From: an uncultured Clostridia bacterium
Lineage (GTDB): Bacteria; Bacillota; Clostridia; Oscillospirales; Acutalibacteraceae
Direction of reading: 5' to 3'
DNA length: 64,000 bases
Assembly (NCBI GenBank): GCA_947581635.1
Contig: CANPVE010000010.1
Location: 32,072 to 96,071 of the forward strand
Shown: in pieces, positions 53,661 to 62,109 of the stretch
Layout of the letters: every line of letters starts with the position of its first letter
Position numbering within the stretch: position 1 is the first letter of the stretch
The notes under the pieces: generated by a model
Database searches by the model: none
Told to the model about the DNA's origin: nothing
What the model saw: only the letters and a program-made list of their open reading frames with translations
Made by a program: the position numbers and the translations under genes

Positions 53661-55559
53661 TCACCTATCAAAGGAGGAAGACTGTTTAGCCAGCCAAATC
53701 AGCAGTACCGAAATATCTGCGGGGCTGACGCCTGATATTCTAGAAGCCTGTCCCACGCTTTCAGGTTTGATTTTGCCGAGCTTTTCTATAGCTTCCAGCC
53801 TAAGCCCCGTAATTCCAGAATAATCTATATCATGCGGCAGTTTTTTGCACTCCAATCGGTTACATTCGTCTATCATTGCCTGTTGCCGCTTTATATAGCC
53901 TTCGTATTTTATTTCCACTTCAACCTGTTCAAATATATATCTCGGAAGTTTCGGGCGTGTAGTATCTACAGGTGTAAGAATTTCGTAACTCAGCTCCGGA
54001 CGCTTTATAAGCTCCACCAGTCGAATGGCATTTGTTATCGGCGTTGTTTCACGTGAAACAAGTATGGCGTTAAGCGTATCTGTGGGCTGTATTTGAGTTT
54101 CTCTCACGCGTTTTAATTCTGCCCTTTTCTTTGCCTGCCTGTCGAGAAACTTTTCGTATTTCTCGTCGGAAATCAATCCAATCTCGTGTCCGATAGGCAT
54201 AAGTCGTTCATCGGCATTATCCTGACGCAAGATCAATCTGTATTCCGAGCGCGAAGTCATCATTCTGTATGGATCAGATACACCTTTAGTGACTAAATCA
54301 TCTATCAATGTTCCGATATAACTGCCTGAACGCTCCAAAATCAAAGGCTTTCTCCCCTGTACACTCAAGGCGGCATTAATTCCCGCGACAATTCCCTGTG
54401 CAGCAGCTTCTTCATATCCCGAACTGCCGTTGAATTGGCCCGCTCCGTAAAGTCCTTCATAATTCTTGAATTCCAGCGTAGGTCTTAGCGCAAGCGGATC
54501 TACACAGTCATATTCAATTGCATATGCGGTGCGCATTATCTTGACATTTTCCAATCCGGGTATAGTTTTATAAAGCGCAATTTGCACGTCTTCGGGCAGT
54601 GACGAGGAAGCGCCCTGCAAATACATTTCCTCAGTTTCCAGCCCACAAGGTTCGATAAAGAGTTGATGACGCTGCTTATCAGCGAATCTCATAATTTTAT
54701 CCTCAATACTTGGACAATATCTCGGACCTATGCCATCAATTTTTCCGCTGTAGAGAGGAGAACGATGGATATTATCCAGTATTATACGCTTTGTTTGCTC
54801 GTTGGTCCATGTAACGTGGCATACAACTTTATTTTCAAGCGGGAAGTTTGGATTCTCCATAGTATCATAAGAAAATGGCGTTATGTACTCGTCGCCTTCT
54901 TGAATTTCAAGATTACTAAAATCTATTGAATTTCTGTCAATTCGTGCGGGTGTTCCGGTTTTGAATCGTCGGCAGGGAATTCCAAGCTCTCTTAGGCATT
55001 TTCCGAGCGAGGTCGCTCCAAACATACCGTCAGGGCCGCCCTCGTAACTCACGTCTCCCACATAAATGCGTCCTGCCAAATAAGTGCCTGTAGCAATTAT
55101 AACACATTTGCATTTGTAAACAGCACCCATTTTGGTCACGGCCTGCCAACGGAACTTATCATCACACCGCCTTATCTCTGTGATCTCAGCCTGTTTCAGA
55201 TCCAAATTTTGCTGCAATTCAAGCGTATGCTTGACTCTTGAAGAATACATTCGACGATCTATTTGTGCCCTCAGACTGTGTACAGCTGGTCCTTTTCCCC
55301 TGTTGAGCATTCGGCTCTGGATAAAGGTATCGTCCGCCGCACGTCCCATTTCTCCACCCAGCGCATCAATCTCACGCACCAGATGCCCCTTTGCGGTTCC
55401 GCCTATCGAGGGATTACAGGGCAGATTGCCCACCGCGTCCATATTTATTGTAAAAACAACTGTCTTGCAGCCCAATCTAGCGGAGGCAAGACCCGCCTCT
55501 ATTCCGGCGTGCCCCGCGCCTATCACCGCAACATCATAGCTGTCCGCGTAAAATTCCAT
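53661..55559 (-). CDS. mnmG: tRNA uridine-34 carboxymethylaminomethyl enzyme MnmG (GidA)
   Basis: With MnmE this FAD enzyme modifies the wobble uridine of certain tRNAs. The 632-residue protein has the dinucleotide-binding start DVAVIGAGHAGIEAGLASAR, the family stretch CNPSIGGTAKGHLVREIDAL, GIPCRRFKTGTPARID and the C-terminal helical domain. A parS site is embedded in its coding sequence, read through as part of VSRET. Confidence 0.97.
   Translation of the reverse strand: MEFYADSYDVAVIGAGHAGIEAGLASARLGCKTVVFTINMDAVGNLPCNPSIGGTAKGHLVREIDALGGEMGRAADDTFIQSRMLNRGKGPAVHSLRAQIDRRMYSSRVKHTLELQQNLDLKQAEITEIRRCDDKFRWQAVTKMGAVYKCKCVIIATGTYLAGRIYVGDVSYEGGPDGMFGATSLGKCLRELGIPCRRFKTGTPARIDRNSIDFSNLEIQEGDEYITPFSYDTMENPNFPLENKVVCHVTWTNEQTKRIILDNIHRSPLYSGKIDGIGPRYCPSIEDKIMRFADKQRHQLFIEPCGLETEEMYLQGASSSLPEDVQIALYKTIPGLENVKIMRTAYAIEYDCVDPLALRPTLEFKNYEGLYGAGQFNGSSGYEEAAAQGIVAGINAALSVQGRKPLILERSGSYIGTLIDDLVTKGVSDPYRMMTSRSEYRLILRQDNADERLMPIGHEIGLISDEKYEKFLDRQAKKRAELKRVRETQIQPTDTLNAILVSRETTPITNAIRLVELIKRPELSYEILTPVDTTRPKLPRYIFEQVEVEIKYEGYIKRQQAMIDECNRLECKKLPHDIDYSGITGLRLEAIEKLGKIKPESVGQASRISGVSPADISVLLIWLAKQSSSFDR
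54045..54060. promoter_or_regulatory. parS site 2, inside mnmG
   Basis: An exact TGTTTCACGTGAAACA lies in the mnmG coding region, comparable to the parS sites embedded in genes of other firmicutes. Confidence 0.95.
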
Positions 55560-55608
55560 GTATGATATTACCTTTCGTTATTTTATTTCTTATATGTGAG
55601 GCTTGATA

Positions 55609-55624
55609 TGTTTCACGTGAAACA
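55609..55624. promoter_or_regulatory. parS site 3
   Basis: An exact TGTTTCACGTGAAACA lies between mnmE and mnmG, with one further matching base on each side. Confidence 0.97.
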
Positions 55625-55645
55625 TTAAACATCACTCGCGGCCTG

Positions 55646-57010
55646 CTACTTTCCGACACAAAAATTATGAAACACCGCGTCAGTGACTACATCTGTTACG
55701 CGCTCCCCTGTCAGCTTCAACAATGCCTCAATCGCACTATCAAGCGACACATTCACCGCGTCTAATGTCATGCCGACGTCAAGAGCGTGTTTTGCTTCCT
55801 CAAGCATTTTCAAACATTCTCTGGAACAATCGAGTTGTCTTTCACCCGATAAAATTCCGTCAGCGGGATTCAATTCAGCAACGCCCAGCAATTTGGATAT
55901 TTCTGCGCCCAGTTCTTCAATTCCACTCTCGTCCTTTGCGGAGATGTACACCACTGTGTCGATATTTTGCTTTATATATTCGGCATCCAGCCTGCTTTCC
56001 ATGTCGTTTTTATTGATAACCGCAACACAAGTACGGTTCTTCAATCCTTTGAGCAATTTTTTGTCATCATCGTCCAAAGGTAACGAATTGTCGAACACGG
56101 CGAGAATCAATCCCGCGCTGTCCATTCGACTTACCGCACGTTCAACGCCTATGCTCTCTACAGGATCATCGGTGGAACGAATTCCGGCAGTATCCGCCAA
56201 TCTCAAAATGACATCTCCAAGCACAACTTTTTCTTCAACAATATCTCTGGTAGTTCCCGCAATATGCGTGACAATACTTCGTTCACAACCCGCCAGACAA
56301 TTCATAATGGTAGATTTTCCGACGTTTGGTTTGCCGACAATTACAGTGTCAACCCCGTCTCGAATAACTCTGCCCGCGTCCCCGTCGGCAATCATCTTGC
56401 GCAGCTTTAATATGCAGGTTTGCAGGTTCGCGGATAATTCTTCGGTGTCTACAGGAATTAAATCTTCCTCTGGATAATCCGCCCAAGCAGCCAGATGTGC
56501 AGAGTATTTCGTAATTTCCGCTCTGAGTGCATTTATTTTTTCCGCAAGCCGCCCTTCTCGGGCTGATATTGCCGCGCGCGCCGCCTGTTCGCCTTGAGCG
56601 CCAATTATATCCATAACCGATTCGGCCTGCGTCAGCGACATCTTGCCGTTTTCAAAAGCGCGTCTGGTAAATTCTCCTGCCTCAGCGAGCCTTGCGCCGT
56701 TTTCAAGAACAGCCCTCAATACGCGACGAATTACATATAAACCACCATGACAGGATAATTCTACCACATCTTCACCCGTGTAGCTCTTCGGCGCTTTGAA
56801 TACGAGAGCAATTGCCTCGTCAATAACATCACCGTTTTGAATTACGCTGCCATAATGCGCAGTATACCCGACCGAATTTATAAGCGATTTCTTGTCTGCC
56901 GCCGAAAATACGCGATCGGCAACCGCAGCAGCATTTTCACCTGAAATTCGCACTATTCCTATACCGCCGGCCGCCTGAGGGGTAGAAATCGCGGCAATGG
57001 TATCGTTCAT
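55646..57010 (-). CDS. mnmE: tRNA modification GTPase MnmE (TrmE)
   Basis: A 454-residue GTPase acting with MnmG. The N-terminal folate-binding domain starts MNDTIAAISTPQAAGGIGIV. The G1 motif is GKPNVGKSTIMN, with DTAGIR (G3) and NKND (G4). The C-terminus ends FCVGK, which carries the catalytic cysteine of the CxGK motif. It is the first gene of the mnmE-mnmG-rsmG run. Confidence 0.97.
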   Translation of the reverse strand: MNDTIAAISTPQAAGGIGIVRISGENAAAVADRVFSAADKKSLINSVGYTAHYGSVIQNGDVIDEAIALVFKAPKSYTGEDVVELSCHGGLYVIRRVLRAVLENGARLAEAGEFTRRAFENGKMSLTQAESVMDIIGAQGEQAARAAISAREGRLAEKINALRAEITKYSAHLAAWADYPEEDLIPVDTEELSANLQTCILKLRKMIADGDAGRVIRDGVDTVIVGKPNVGKSTIMNCLAGCERSIVTHIAGTTRDIVEEKVVLGDVILRLADTAGIRSTDDPVESIGVERAVSRMDSAGLILAVFDNSLPLDDDDKKLLKGLKNRTCVAVINKNDMESRLDAEYIKQNIDTVVYISAKDESGIEELGAEISKLLGVAELNPADGILSGERQLDCSRECLKMLEEAKHALDVGMTLDAVNVSLDSAIEALLKLTGERVTDVVTDAVFHNFCVGK

Positions 57011-57052
57011 ATTGGAAAATTCAGCCCTTTCATTTAAATTTGTACTGTATTC

Positions 57053-57061
57053 ATTATATCA
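57053..57061 (-). promoter_or_regulatory. Promoter of mnmE-mnmG-rsmG
   Basis: The extended -10 TGATATAAT lies about 43 nt upstream of the mnmE start on the minus strand. TTTACT lies 17 nt further upstream as a possible -35. Confidence 0.55.
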
Positions 57062-57099
57062 TAATGAAAGTAAAGAGTAAAGGGAACAATCGAAAAAAG

Positions 57100-57270
57100 T
57101 TAAAATCAAGCGAGCGGAGCAACAATGGGAGTCCAGGGGGATAATTCCTCCTGGCAGGGGCGTGGGGGCAGCGCCACCACTGGGGAGTGGGGCAAAGCCA
57201 CACAAGCGGAGCCGCAGGCGAAGCGGGCAAAACACAACATAGCCAAAGACCGACTTAGGCAAACACAGAA
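57100..57270 (+). repeat. Intergenic hairpin repeat, copy R9
   Basis: A full copy in plus orientation between mnmE and jag, facing copy R10. H1 has CCAGG/CCTGG arms. H2 is altered on both arms (GTGG-GGGC-AGC-GCC-CCAC-like), and H3 is GTGGGGC-AAA-GCCACAC. It is the copy most diverged in H2 and H3, yet both still fold. The wider gap 57011-57873 otherwise holds the mnmE promoter, parS site 4 and copy R10. Confidence 0.85.
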
Positions 57271-57404
57271 GAAGCGAAGCCATAAAAAACTAAAACCAAC
57301 AAGAAAATCGAAGATTTTCGAGTGGAGATAAAGGATCAGTTTTAAGTACTTCCATGCATTTACCAATATTGTAAAATTACCGCAAAAATTCAAAATAAAT
57401 CCAA

Positions 57405-57420
57405 TGTTTCACGTGAAACA
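57405..57420. promoter_or_regulatory. parS site 4
   Basis: An exact TGTTTCACGTGAAACA lies in the 863-nt gap between mnmE and jag, between repeat copies R9 and R10. Confidence 0.97.
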
Positions 57421-57543
57421 TCAGTAAAAATTTTTTGATAATTAACGCAAATTTGGCAGTACTTTAGCATACTTTGGCTGTTCTTATGTTTCCACTCGAA
57501 AATCTTTGATTGTTCTTATTGATGCGGCTTAGTTTATGTTTTT

Positions 57544-57819
57544 TGTATTCGCATTGGATTTTCCTTGATATAGGCTCGTTTCGCTCGCTCAGCCTTTCGG
57601 CTTCGCTCGTGAGGCTCTGCCTCACTCTCCGCCTTTATTGCTTCGACTTTTCTGTGTTCGCCTTGTTTATTCTTTAGTCTTGGCTCGTTTCGCTCGCTCA
57701 GCCAGCGGCTTCGCTTGTGAGGCTCTGCCTCACCCTCCGCCATGGGCCCTGCCCCTGGACCCCGCAAGGAGGAATTATCCCCCTTGACTCCCATTGTTGC
57801 TCCGCTTGCTTGACTTCAA
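57544..57819 (-). repeat. Intergenic hairpin repeat, copy R10 with internal duplication
   Basis: Minus orientation, directly behind the jag terminator. The H1/H2 part occurs once, and the H3/H4/tail part occurs twice with a period of 109 nt (GGCTCGTTTCGCTCGCTCAG at 57573 and 57682). The same period is seen behind dnaA (R12). Confidence 0.85.
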
Positions 57820-57826
57820 CTATACA

Positions 57827-57866
57827 AAAAACTCCGGTGAATGGAAATCCATCAGCCGGAGTCTCT
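57827..57866 (-). terminator. Terminator of jag
   Basis: The arms ACTCCGG and CCGGAGT with the inner TGGA/TCCA stem are followed on the minus strand by TTTTTTG. Confidence 0.85.
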
Positions 57867-57873
57867 TATTAAA

Positions 57874-59046
57874 TCATTCTTTGTTATCGTTATTTATATC
57901 GATCTTACCATAGGTGAATCCTGTGTCATAGTCGCTCTTTGGCTTAGATGCCGCACGATTTTCGCTGCCGTAATTATCATTATACCTGCTGTTGAAGTTG
58001 TCGCGCCTGTCATCGCGATACCCTCTGTCATCGCGATATCCTCTGTTTTCACGATAACCGCCGTCACGGTAATTTTTCCGATAGCCGCCTCTGCTGCCGT
58101 TGCCGTACCCACCGCGACCGCCGCGATTATTATAACCGCCTCTGTTATAGCCTCCGCGATTGTAACCGCCGCGTGTATTTCTGTTATTTACTTTAGCATA
58201 CTTTACAGGCATTCCCTCGCCGCCCTCGTCAAGACCCTCGGGACCTATCACAACATGGCGTTTCTCATTTTCGCCAACCGACCAGCTTGTTACACCTTCG
58301 ATAGACTGCACAGCTGTGTGGATTATGCTGCGCTCATAAGGGCTCATAGGCTCAAGCGCTATATTTTTATTGAGCTTTGTCGCTTTATAAGCCGTCTTTG
58401 AAGCGACGGTTTCAAGCGTCTTTTCGCGCTTTTCTCTGAAGTTTTTCACATTGAGTGAAACTTTGAAATACCCCTTGCAGCAATTGTTTGCCGCGAGGCT
58501 CACCAGATACTGCAATGCCGTCAACGTATCGCCGCGATGTCCGATAACTACGCCGAGATCTTCATCATCACCGTTTATATTCAGAATGGTTCGCTCCTCG
58601 TTGACGTCTGCGGTAATTTGAAGGTTTCTCACTCCCATGCCTGTGAGAATCTCAGAGAGATAGTCTATTGCAGTTTGCGTGGCCGACGAATAGTCTTCCA
58701 ATTCCTCTTCGTCGCTCTCATCATCAGAGTCATCATCGTCGGAATCTTCTTCACTGTCCACGCTCTCAAATTCTTCCTCAAAATTTTCCGCGCTATCGTA
58801 TTCTTCATCTATGCTGTCGGAATCTTCTTCATAATCTTCAAATTCGTAATCTTCGGGGTCCTCCCCGTCAGCCTGATAATCTTCGATAAAAAATACTCTC
58901 ACTTTGGCGGACTTGCGGAAAAACAAGCCGTTTTTTGGCTCTTCCAAAACCTCATACTTTACTTTATCTTCATCAATTCCGAGCTGCTGGCAGCCGTTGC
59001 GTACTGCTTCTTCTATTGTGGCTCCGGTAACAGTAATTTCCTTCAT
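57874..59046 (-). CDS. jag: Jag/KhpB-type RNA-binding protein with Arg/Gly-rich tail
   Basis: About 390 residues from MKEITVTGATIEEAVRNG at 59046, which has AAAGGAAG upstream. Order: Jag_N domain (1-55), a very acidic Asp/Glu linker (about 60-125), a KH domain (VIGHRGDTLTALQYLVSLAA), an R3H domain (MSPYERSIIHTAVQSIEGVT) and a 100-residue tail of GGYNRGGYNRGG and RGYRDDRGYRDD repeats. KhpB proteins act in cell-division and sRNA control. The tail resembles eukaryote-like RGG regions and is not usual for Jag. Confidence 0.93.
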   Translation of the reverse strand: MKEITVTGATIEEAVRNGCQQLGIDEDKVKYEVLEEPKNGLFFRKSAKVRVFFIEDYQADGEDPEDYEFEDYEEDSDSIDEEYDSAENFEEEFESVDSEEDSDDDDSDDESDEEELEDYSSATQTAIDYLSEILTGMGVRNLQITADVNEERTILNINGDDEDLGVVIGHRGDTLTALQYLVSLAANNCCKGYFKVSLNVKNFREKREKTLETVASKTAYKATKLNKNIALEPMSPYERSIIHTAVQSIEGVTSWSVGENEKRHVVIGPEGLDEGGEGMPVKYAKVNNRNTRGGYNRGGYNRGGYNNRGGRGGYGNGSRGGYRKNYRDGGYRENRGYRDDRGYRDDRRDNFNSRYNDNYGSENRAASKPKSDYDTGFTYGKIDINNDNKE

Positions 59047-59129
59047 TTCAGAAACTTCCTTTCGGTTAAACATATATGATTTTATACTTTTATACTTATG
59101 CGTGACAGTTTAGTGTAAAAATTAAAAAG

Positions 59130-60254
59130 TTATTTTTTCTTCTTGCCCTGATAATCTGCCGACGAAGATTTTTTGCCGTTATTTCCAGATGATTTTTTCT
59201 TCTTGCCGCCGGATTTTTTTACCGCCGCCTTACCCGCGGCATTTTCCTTCTTGCTTTCCACGGCGGGCAATGCGTAAATGGGAGCGAATTTCTTTACGCC
59301 TTTTGACGCTCCGACAGCCCTGATGACTTCTTCTTCCTCCAGTTTAATGCGCGCCAATCTGCGTGCCTCCGCGTCAGCGTTGAGTATTGCGGCGTTGTAA
59401 TATTCATGAACAATCCAGCTCTGCAAAGGCGCAATCAAACTGGTACACGACCAATAGAGAGCCATTGCCGAAGGCACCGAGAGCGAGATCCATGCTGAAA
59501 ACAATCCCATGGTTATGCCCATCATATTCGGACTGCACCCGCCCGTCTGTGCCGTTTGAACAGTCCCGTTTATCTTATTTGAAAGGAACATACCGCCCGC
59601 ACTGGCGATAAATACTACAAATGTCAGTATGATTGCGGGATTCCAAAATTTTGCGATGGAAAGAAGGTCGATTCCCAGAAAATTGAATCCACGGCTTATT
59701 TCATAAATAGGGGCGAGGGCGCTGGCCTCCGCAGACGTAAAGCCGTAATACGCGTAATTTCCGCCTATGTTTCTCACAGCCTCAATGACGTTTATCTGGG
59801 AATAATACGAACTTGTTGTAGTCGTGTAAACATCGCTGAGCGACTTGACACGCGCTATAGCCGAAGCCAAGCTGCCCTGAGTTATATCAAGGTGCAGAGA
59901 GCAGGTTATAGGCATACAAATCGCGCGGTAAAGTCCGTAGAATATCGGCAACTGTATCAGCATCGGCAGACAGCCGCCTGTAGGACTTTGTCCCTCCCGT
60001 TCATACAACTTCTGAACTTCTTCGTTGTATTTATCACGATTGTTTCCGTACTTTTCCTGAATCTCTCTCATTTTTGGCTGAAGTCTCTGTAATCCAGCCA
60101 TGCTTTTCTGCTGCTTTATGGTAAGCGGAAACATCAGCAGCCGTGTAAATATTGTAAATGCTATGATAGCCACGCCAAAATTTCCGAATATGTTGTTGAA
60201 AAACATAAGTACATATCCGAAGATCTCTCCAATAAAGTTTAATACAGCGTCCAT
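59130..60254 (-). CDS. yidC: Membrane protein insertase YidC/SpoIIIJ
   Basis: A 374-residue insertase that places membrane proteins with or without SecYEG. The first helix is followed by LLMFPLTIKQQKSMAGLQRL and the cytoplasmic coiled region, then SPTGGCLPMLIQLPIFYGLY, typical of the family. About five helices are predicted. A Lys/Gly/Ser-rich tail (KKSGGKKKKSSGN) probably contacts the ribosome. It lies between jag and yidD in the canonical block. Confidence 0.95.
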   Translation of the reverse strand: MDAVLNFIGEIFGYVLMFFNNIFGNFGVAIIAFTIFTRLLMFPLTIKQQKSMAGLQRLQPKMREIQEKYGNNRDKYNEEVQKLYEREGQSPTGGCLPMLIQLPIFYGLYRAICMPITCSLHLDITQGSLASAIARVKSLSDVYTTTTSSYYSQINVIEAVRNIGGNYAYYGFTSAEASALAPIYEISRGFNFLGIDLLSIAKFWNPAIILTFVVFIASAGGMFLSNKINGTVQTAQTGGCSPNMMGITMGLFSAWISLSVPSAMALYWSCTSLIAPLQSWIVHEYYNAAILNADAEARRLARIKLEEEEVIRAVGASKGVKKFAPIYALPAVESKKENAAGKAAVKKSGGKKKKSSGNNGKKSSSADYQGKKKK

Positions 60255-60334
60255 TTTTTGTGACCAACTTCCTCCATTCGGTTTTGCTCAATCGTTCAAT
60301 CCGTTTAATTTGCCAAATTCGTCCACTGTTCTGT

Positions 60335-60622
60335 TTATCTTTCACTTTTTGATCTGAGCGGCCGAGCCATAATTTTAATCTTTTTTGGACATCCTATCTT
60401 TTTTTCTTTCTTTTCAGGCACCGCGTCATATCCGCCGAGGCTCCACGGATTGCACCTCAATATGCGCCACATTCCCATAAAGGTGCCGCGAAATACACCG
60501 AATCGTTCTATCGCCGTGTAGGTGTAATTGGAGCAGGTAGGATAAAACTTGCATCTCGGAGCAGTGTTGGCCGAGATATTTTTCTGATAAAAGCGAATGA
60601 GCCAAAGAAATAAGCGCTTCAA
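60335..60622 (-). CDS. yidD: Membrane protein insertion efficiency factor YidD
   Basis: A 95-residue protein. RFYQKNISANTAPRCKFYPT and CSNYTYTAIERFGVFRGTFM and ILRCNPWSLGGYDAVP match the YidD (DUF37) signature with its conserved cysteines. It assists YidC-dependent insertion. It overlaps the end of rnpA by 4 bases (ATGA type), a sign of coupled translation. Confidence 0.95.
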   Translation of the reverse strand: MKRLFLWLIRFYQKNISANTAPRCKFYPTCSNYTYTAIERFGVFRGTFMGMWRILRCNPWSLGGYDAVPEKKEKKIGCPKKIKIMARPLRSKSER

Positions 60623-60954
60623 TTGAGAACACCTGCCTCCCTCAGCTGCTTTCTCATTACAGCGGCAATATATGTGCTTTTCTTATACAATACAGCTGTT
60701 CTGGCAACAAATACTATATCCCAATTTCCGCTTAGCTCAGGGTAAATCGAACGATATGCCTCTCGTATTATCCTGCGTGAGCGGTTGCGCGCAACGGCAT
60801 TGCCGATTTTTTTTCCTGATGTAATTCCCATTTTTATTCCGCCATATCTCTTCTTGAAACAATACGCCACCAAGTAAGGTGAAACAAAACTTTTTCCCCT
60901 GTGGTAAGCGCGGCGAAATTCATAATTTTGCTTTATCACCGCGTATTTAGCCAT
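60619..60954 (-). CDS. rnpA: Ribonuclease P protein component
   Basis: The start MAKYAVIKQNYEFRRAYHRG at 60954 gives about 111 residues. The RNA-binding signature KKIGNAVARNRSRRIIREAY is intact. It is the protein cofactor of RNase P in tRNA 5-prime processing. The nearest AAGGA is further from ATG than usual (about 15 nt), so a slightly longer N-terminus from a TTG is possible. A terminator and a repeat copy separate it from rpmH. Confidence 0.94.
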   Translation of the reverse strand: MAKYAVIKQNYEFRRAYHRGKSFVSPYLVAYCFKKRYGGIKMGITSGKKIGNAVARNRSRRIIREAYRSIYPELSGNWDIVFVARTAVLYKKSTYIAAVMRKQLREAGVLN

Positions 60955-60979
60955 AAAATCTACACAAAATCCTTCTTGT

Positions 60980-61010
60980 AAAAACAAAGGCCACTTGAAA
61001 AAAAGTGGCC
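60980..61010 (-). terminator. Terminator-like hairpin between rpmH and rnpA
   Basis: The arms GGCCACTT (60989-60996) and AAGTGGCC (61003-61010) are perfect. The minus strand then reads TTTGTTTTT, directly before the rnpA ribosome-binding region, so it may attenuate rnpA transcription from upstream. Confidence 0.75.
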
Positions 61011-61124
61011 CTGCAATGAAACATCACTCGATAAAAATAACCGCACCAAAATAATTTAAGTTATCGCCATACGGCAGCAACATCTATTTTTATATTGCAG
61101 CGAAAAAATCGGGAATAGGTTTAT

Positions 61125-61310
61125 TTGAAAGGGATTACCCCTGCTCTGTATTCGCCTTGGCTTTGCTTTAGTCCCAGTGCATTTTGCCCGCTCAGCTTGA
61201 AGTTTCGCTTGTGAGGCACTGTTTCCCCTTCCGCCATGAGCGCTTGCTCCTGAATCCCGCCAAGATGTGCCGGCACACCTCGGATTTCCACGCTTCACTA
61301 ATTATTTTTA
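61125..61310 (-). repeat. Intergenic hairpin repeat, copy R11 (subfamily B end)
   Basis: A full copy in minus orientation, about 110 nt behind rpmH and in its direction. H1 is CCGAGGTGTGC-CG-GCACATCTTGG, with inner pairs unlike other copies but still complementary. The 5-prime end TAATTAGTGAAGCGTGG matches R5. The 3-prime end GTAATCCCTTTC is kept. Confidence 0.8.
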
Positions 61311-61422
61311 AATGCTGTTACCGTAATTATCGCTGCAAGCGGGGCAAATCTCCGCGCGCAACCTGCACATACAACGGCTGCGGCGGACAAAAGCCAAAAA
61401 TCCACTCGTAGCAAAAGTAAAA

Positions 61423-61557
61423 TTAATAGGTGAGTGTCTTTCTTCCCTTAGCTCTGCGTCTTGCAAGAACCTTGCGGCCGTTCTTCGTAGCCATTCTCTT
61501 GCGGAAGCCGTGCTCGACCTTTCTCTGACGCTTCTTAGGCTGATATGTTCTGACCAT
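61423..61557 (-). CDS. rpmH: 50S ribosomal protein L34
   Basis: A 44-residue protein, [20 protein letters not shown] and on, with the invariant [21 protein letters not shown] strong AAAGGGGGT ribosome-binding site lies upstream of ATG at 61557. rpmH next to dnaA and rnpA is the standard bacterial origin arrangement. Confidence 0.97.
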   Translation of the reverse strand: MVRTYQPKKRQRKVEHGFRKRMATKNGRKVLARRRAKGRKTLTY

Positions 61558-61717
61558 CTGCGTTACCCCCTTTCGGTAATTACAAACATTGACGCCGGGC
61601 AAAATCTCCGAATACATTCAGGTACGTGAAAACAAGCCCGAAGCAGCGGATTTCAGCAGACGACACAACGGGACACAAACCGACCCGCACAGCCGTCAAC
61701 CAAAAGCATACTAATGT

Positions 61718-61747
61718 ATTATAGCGCATCTGTGCCGAAAATGTCAA
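61718..61747 (-). promoter_or_regulatory. Sigma-A promoter of rpmH
   Basis: On the minus strand TTGACA (61742-61747) and TATAAT (61718-61723) are 18 nt apart, leaving a leader of about 150 nt. Confidence 0.75.
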
Positions 61748-61997
61748 TATAAAATTTGGCTGATGAATATTAATTTTTTCAACAGGAATCGGACGGTAAA
61801 CCGCAACTTTTTCAACGTATTGTGTAAAACTAAGTTAAATAATACAAAATATAATCGGTACACCGACAAAATGACCAAAATAAAGGACGTAAACAAAGCA
61901 TATTTTTCATACGACTGCTTAATTGTGACAAAGTGATTATATAAGTTTTGCACAAAAGTTTAATTTACATTTCTAAATTTTCCTATGTCAAATTCTA

Positions 61998-62026
61998 TTG
62001 TAGGATTAAATCCAGAATGATATAAT
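61998..62026 (+). promoter_or_regulatory. Sigma-A promoter of dnaA
   Basis: TTGTAG (61998-62003) and TATAAT (62021-62026) are 17 nt apart, 83 nt upstream of the dnaA start. Confidence 0.7.
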
Positions 62027-62109
62027 ATACAGGTCGAATATTAATATATTGAAATATTGAGCTATTGAGCTAAAAGTTACGCACTGCTGAAAGGAAAATT
62101 AATCTGACC

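Larger units (their letters stand above)
61558..62109. other. rpmH-dnaA intergenic region, origin candidate without consensus DnaA boxes
   Basis: This 552-nt AT-rich gap separates the two divergent genes where many firmicutes carry part of oriC. I find the two promoters listed and only weak DnaA-box relatives (TTTTCAACA near 61777 and TTTTCAACG near 61811). No TTATCCACA occurs on either strand. The active origin may lie beyond dnaA, outside the window. Confidence 0.5.
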
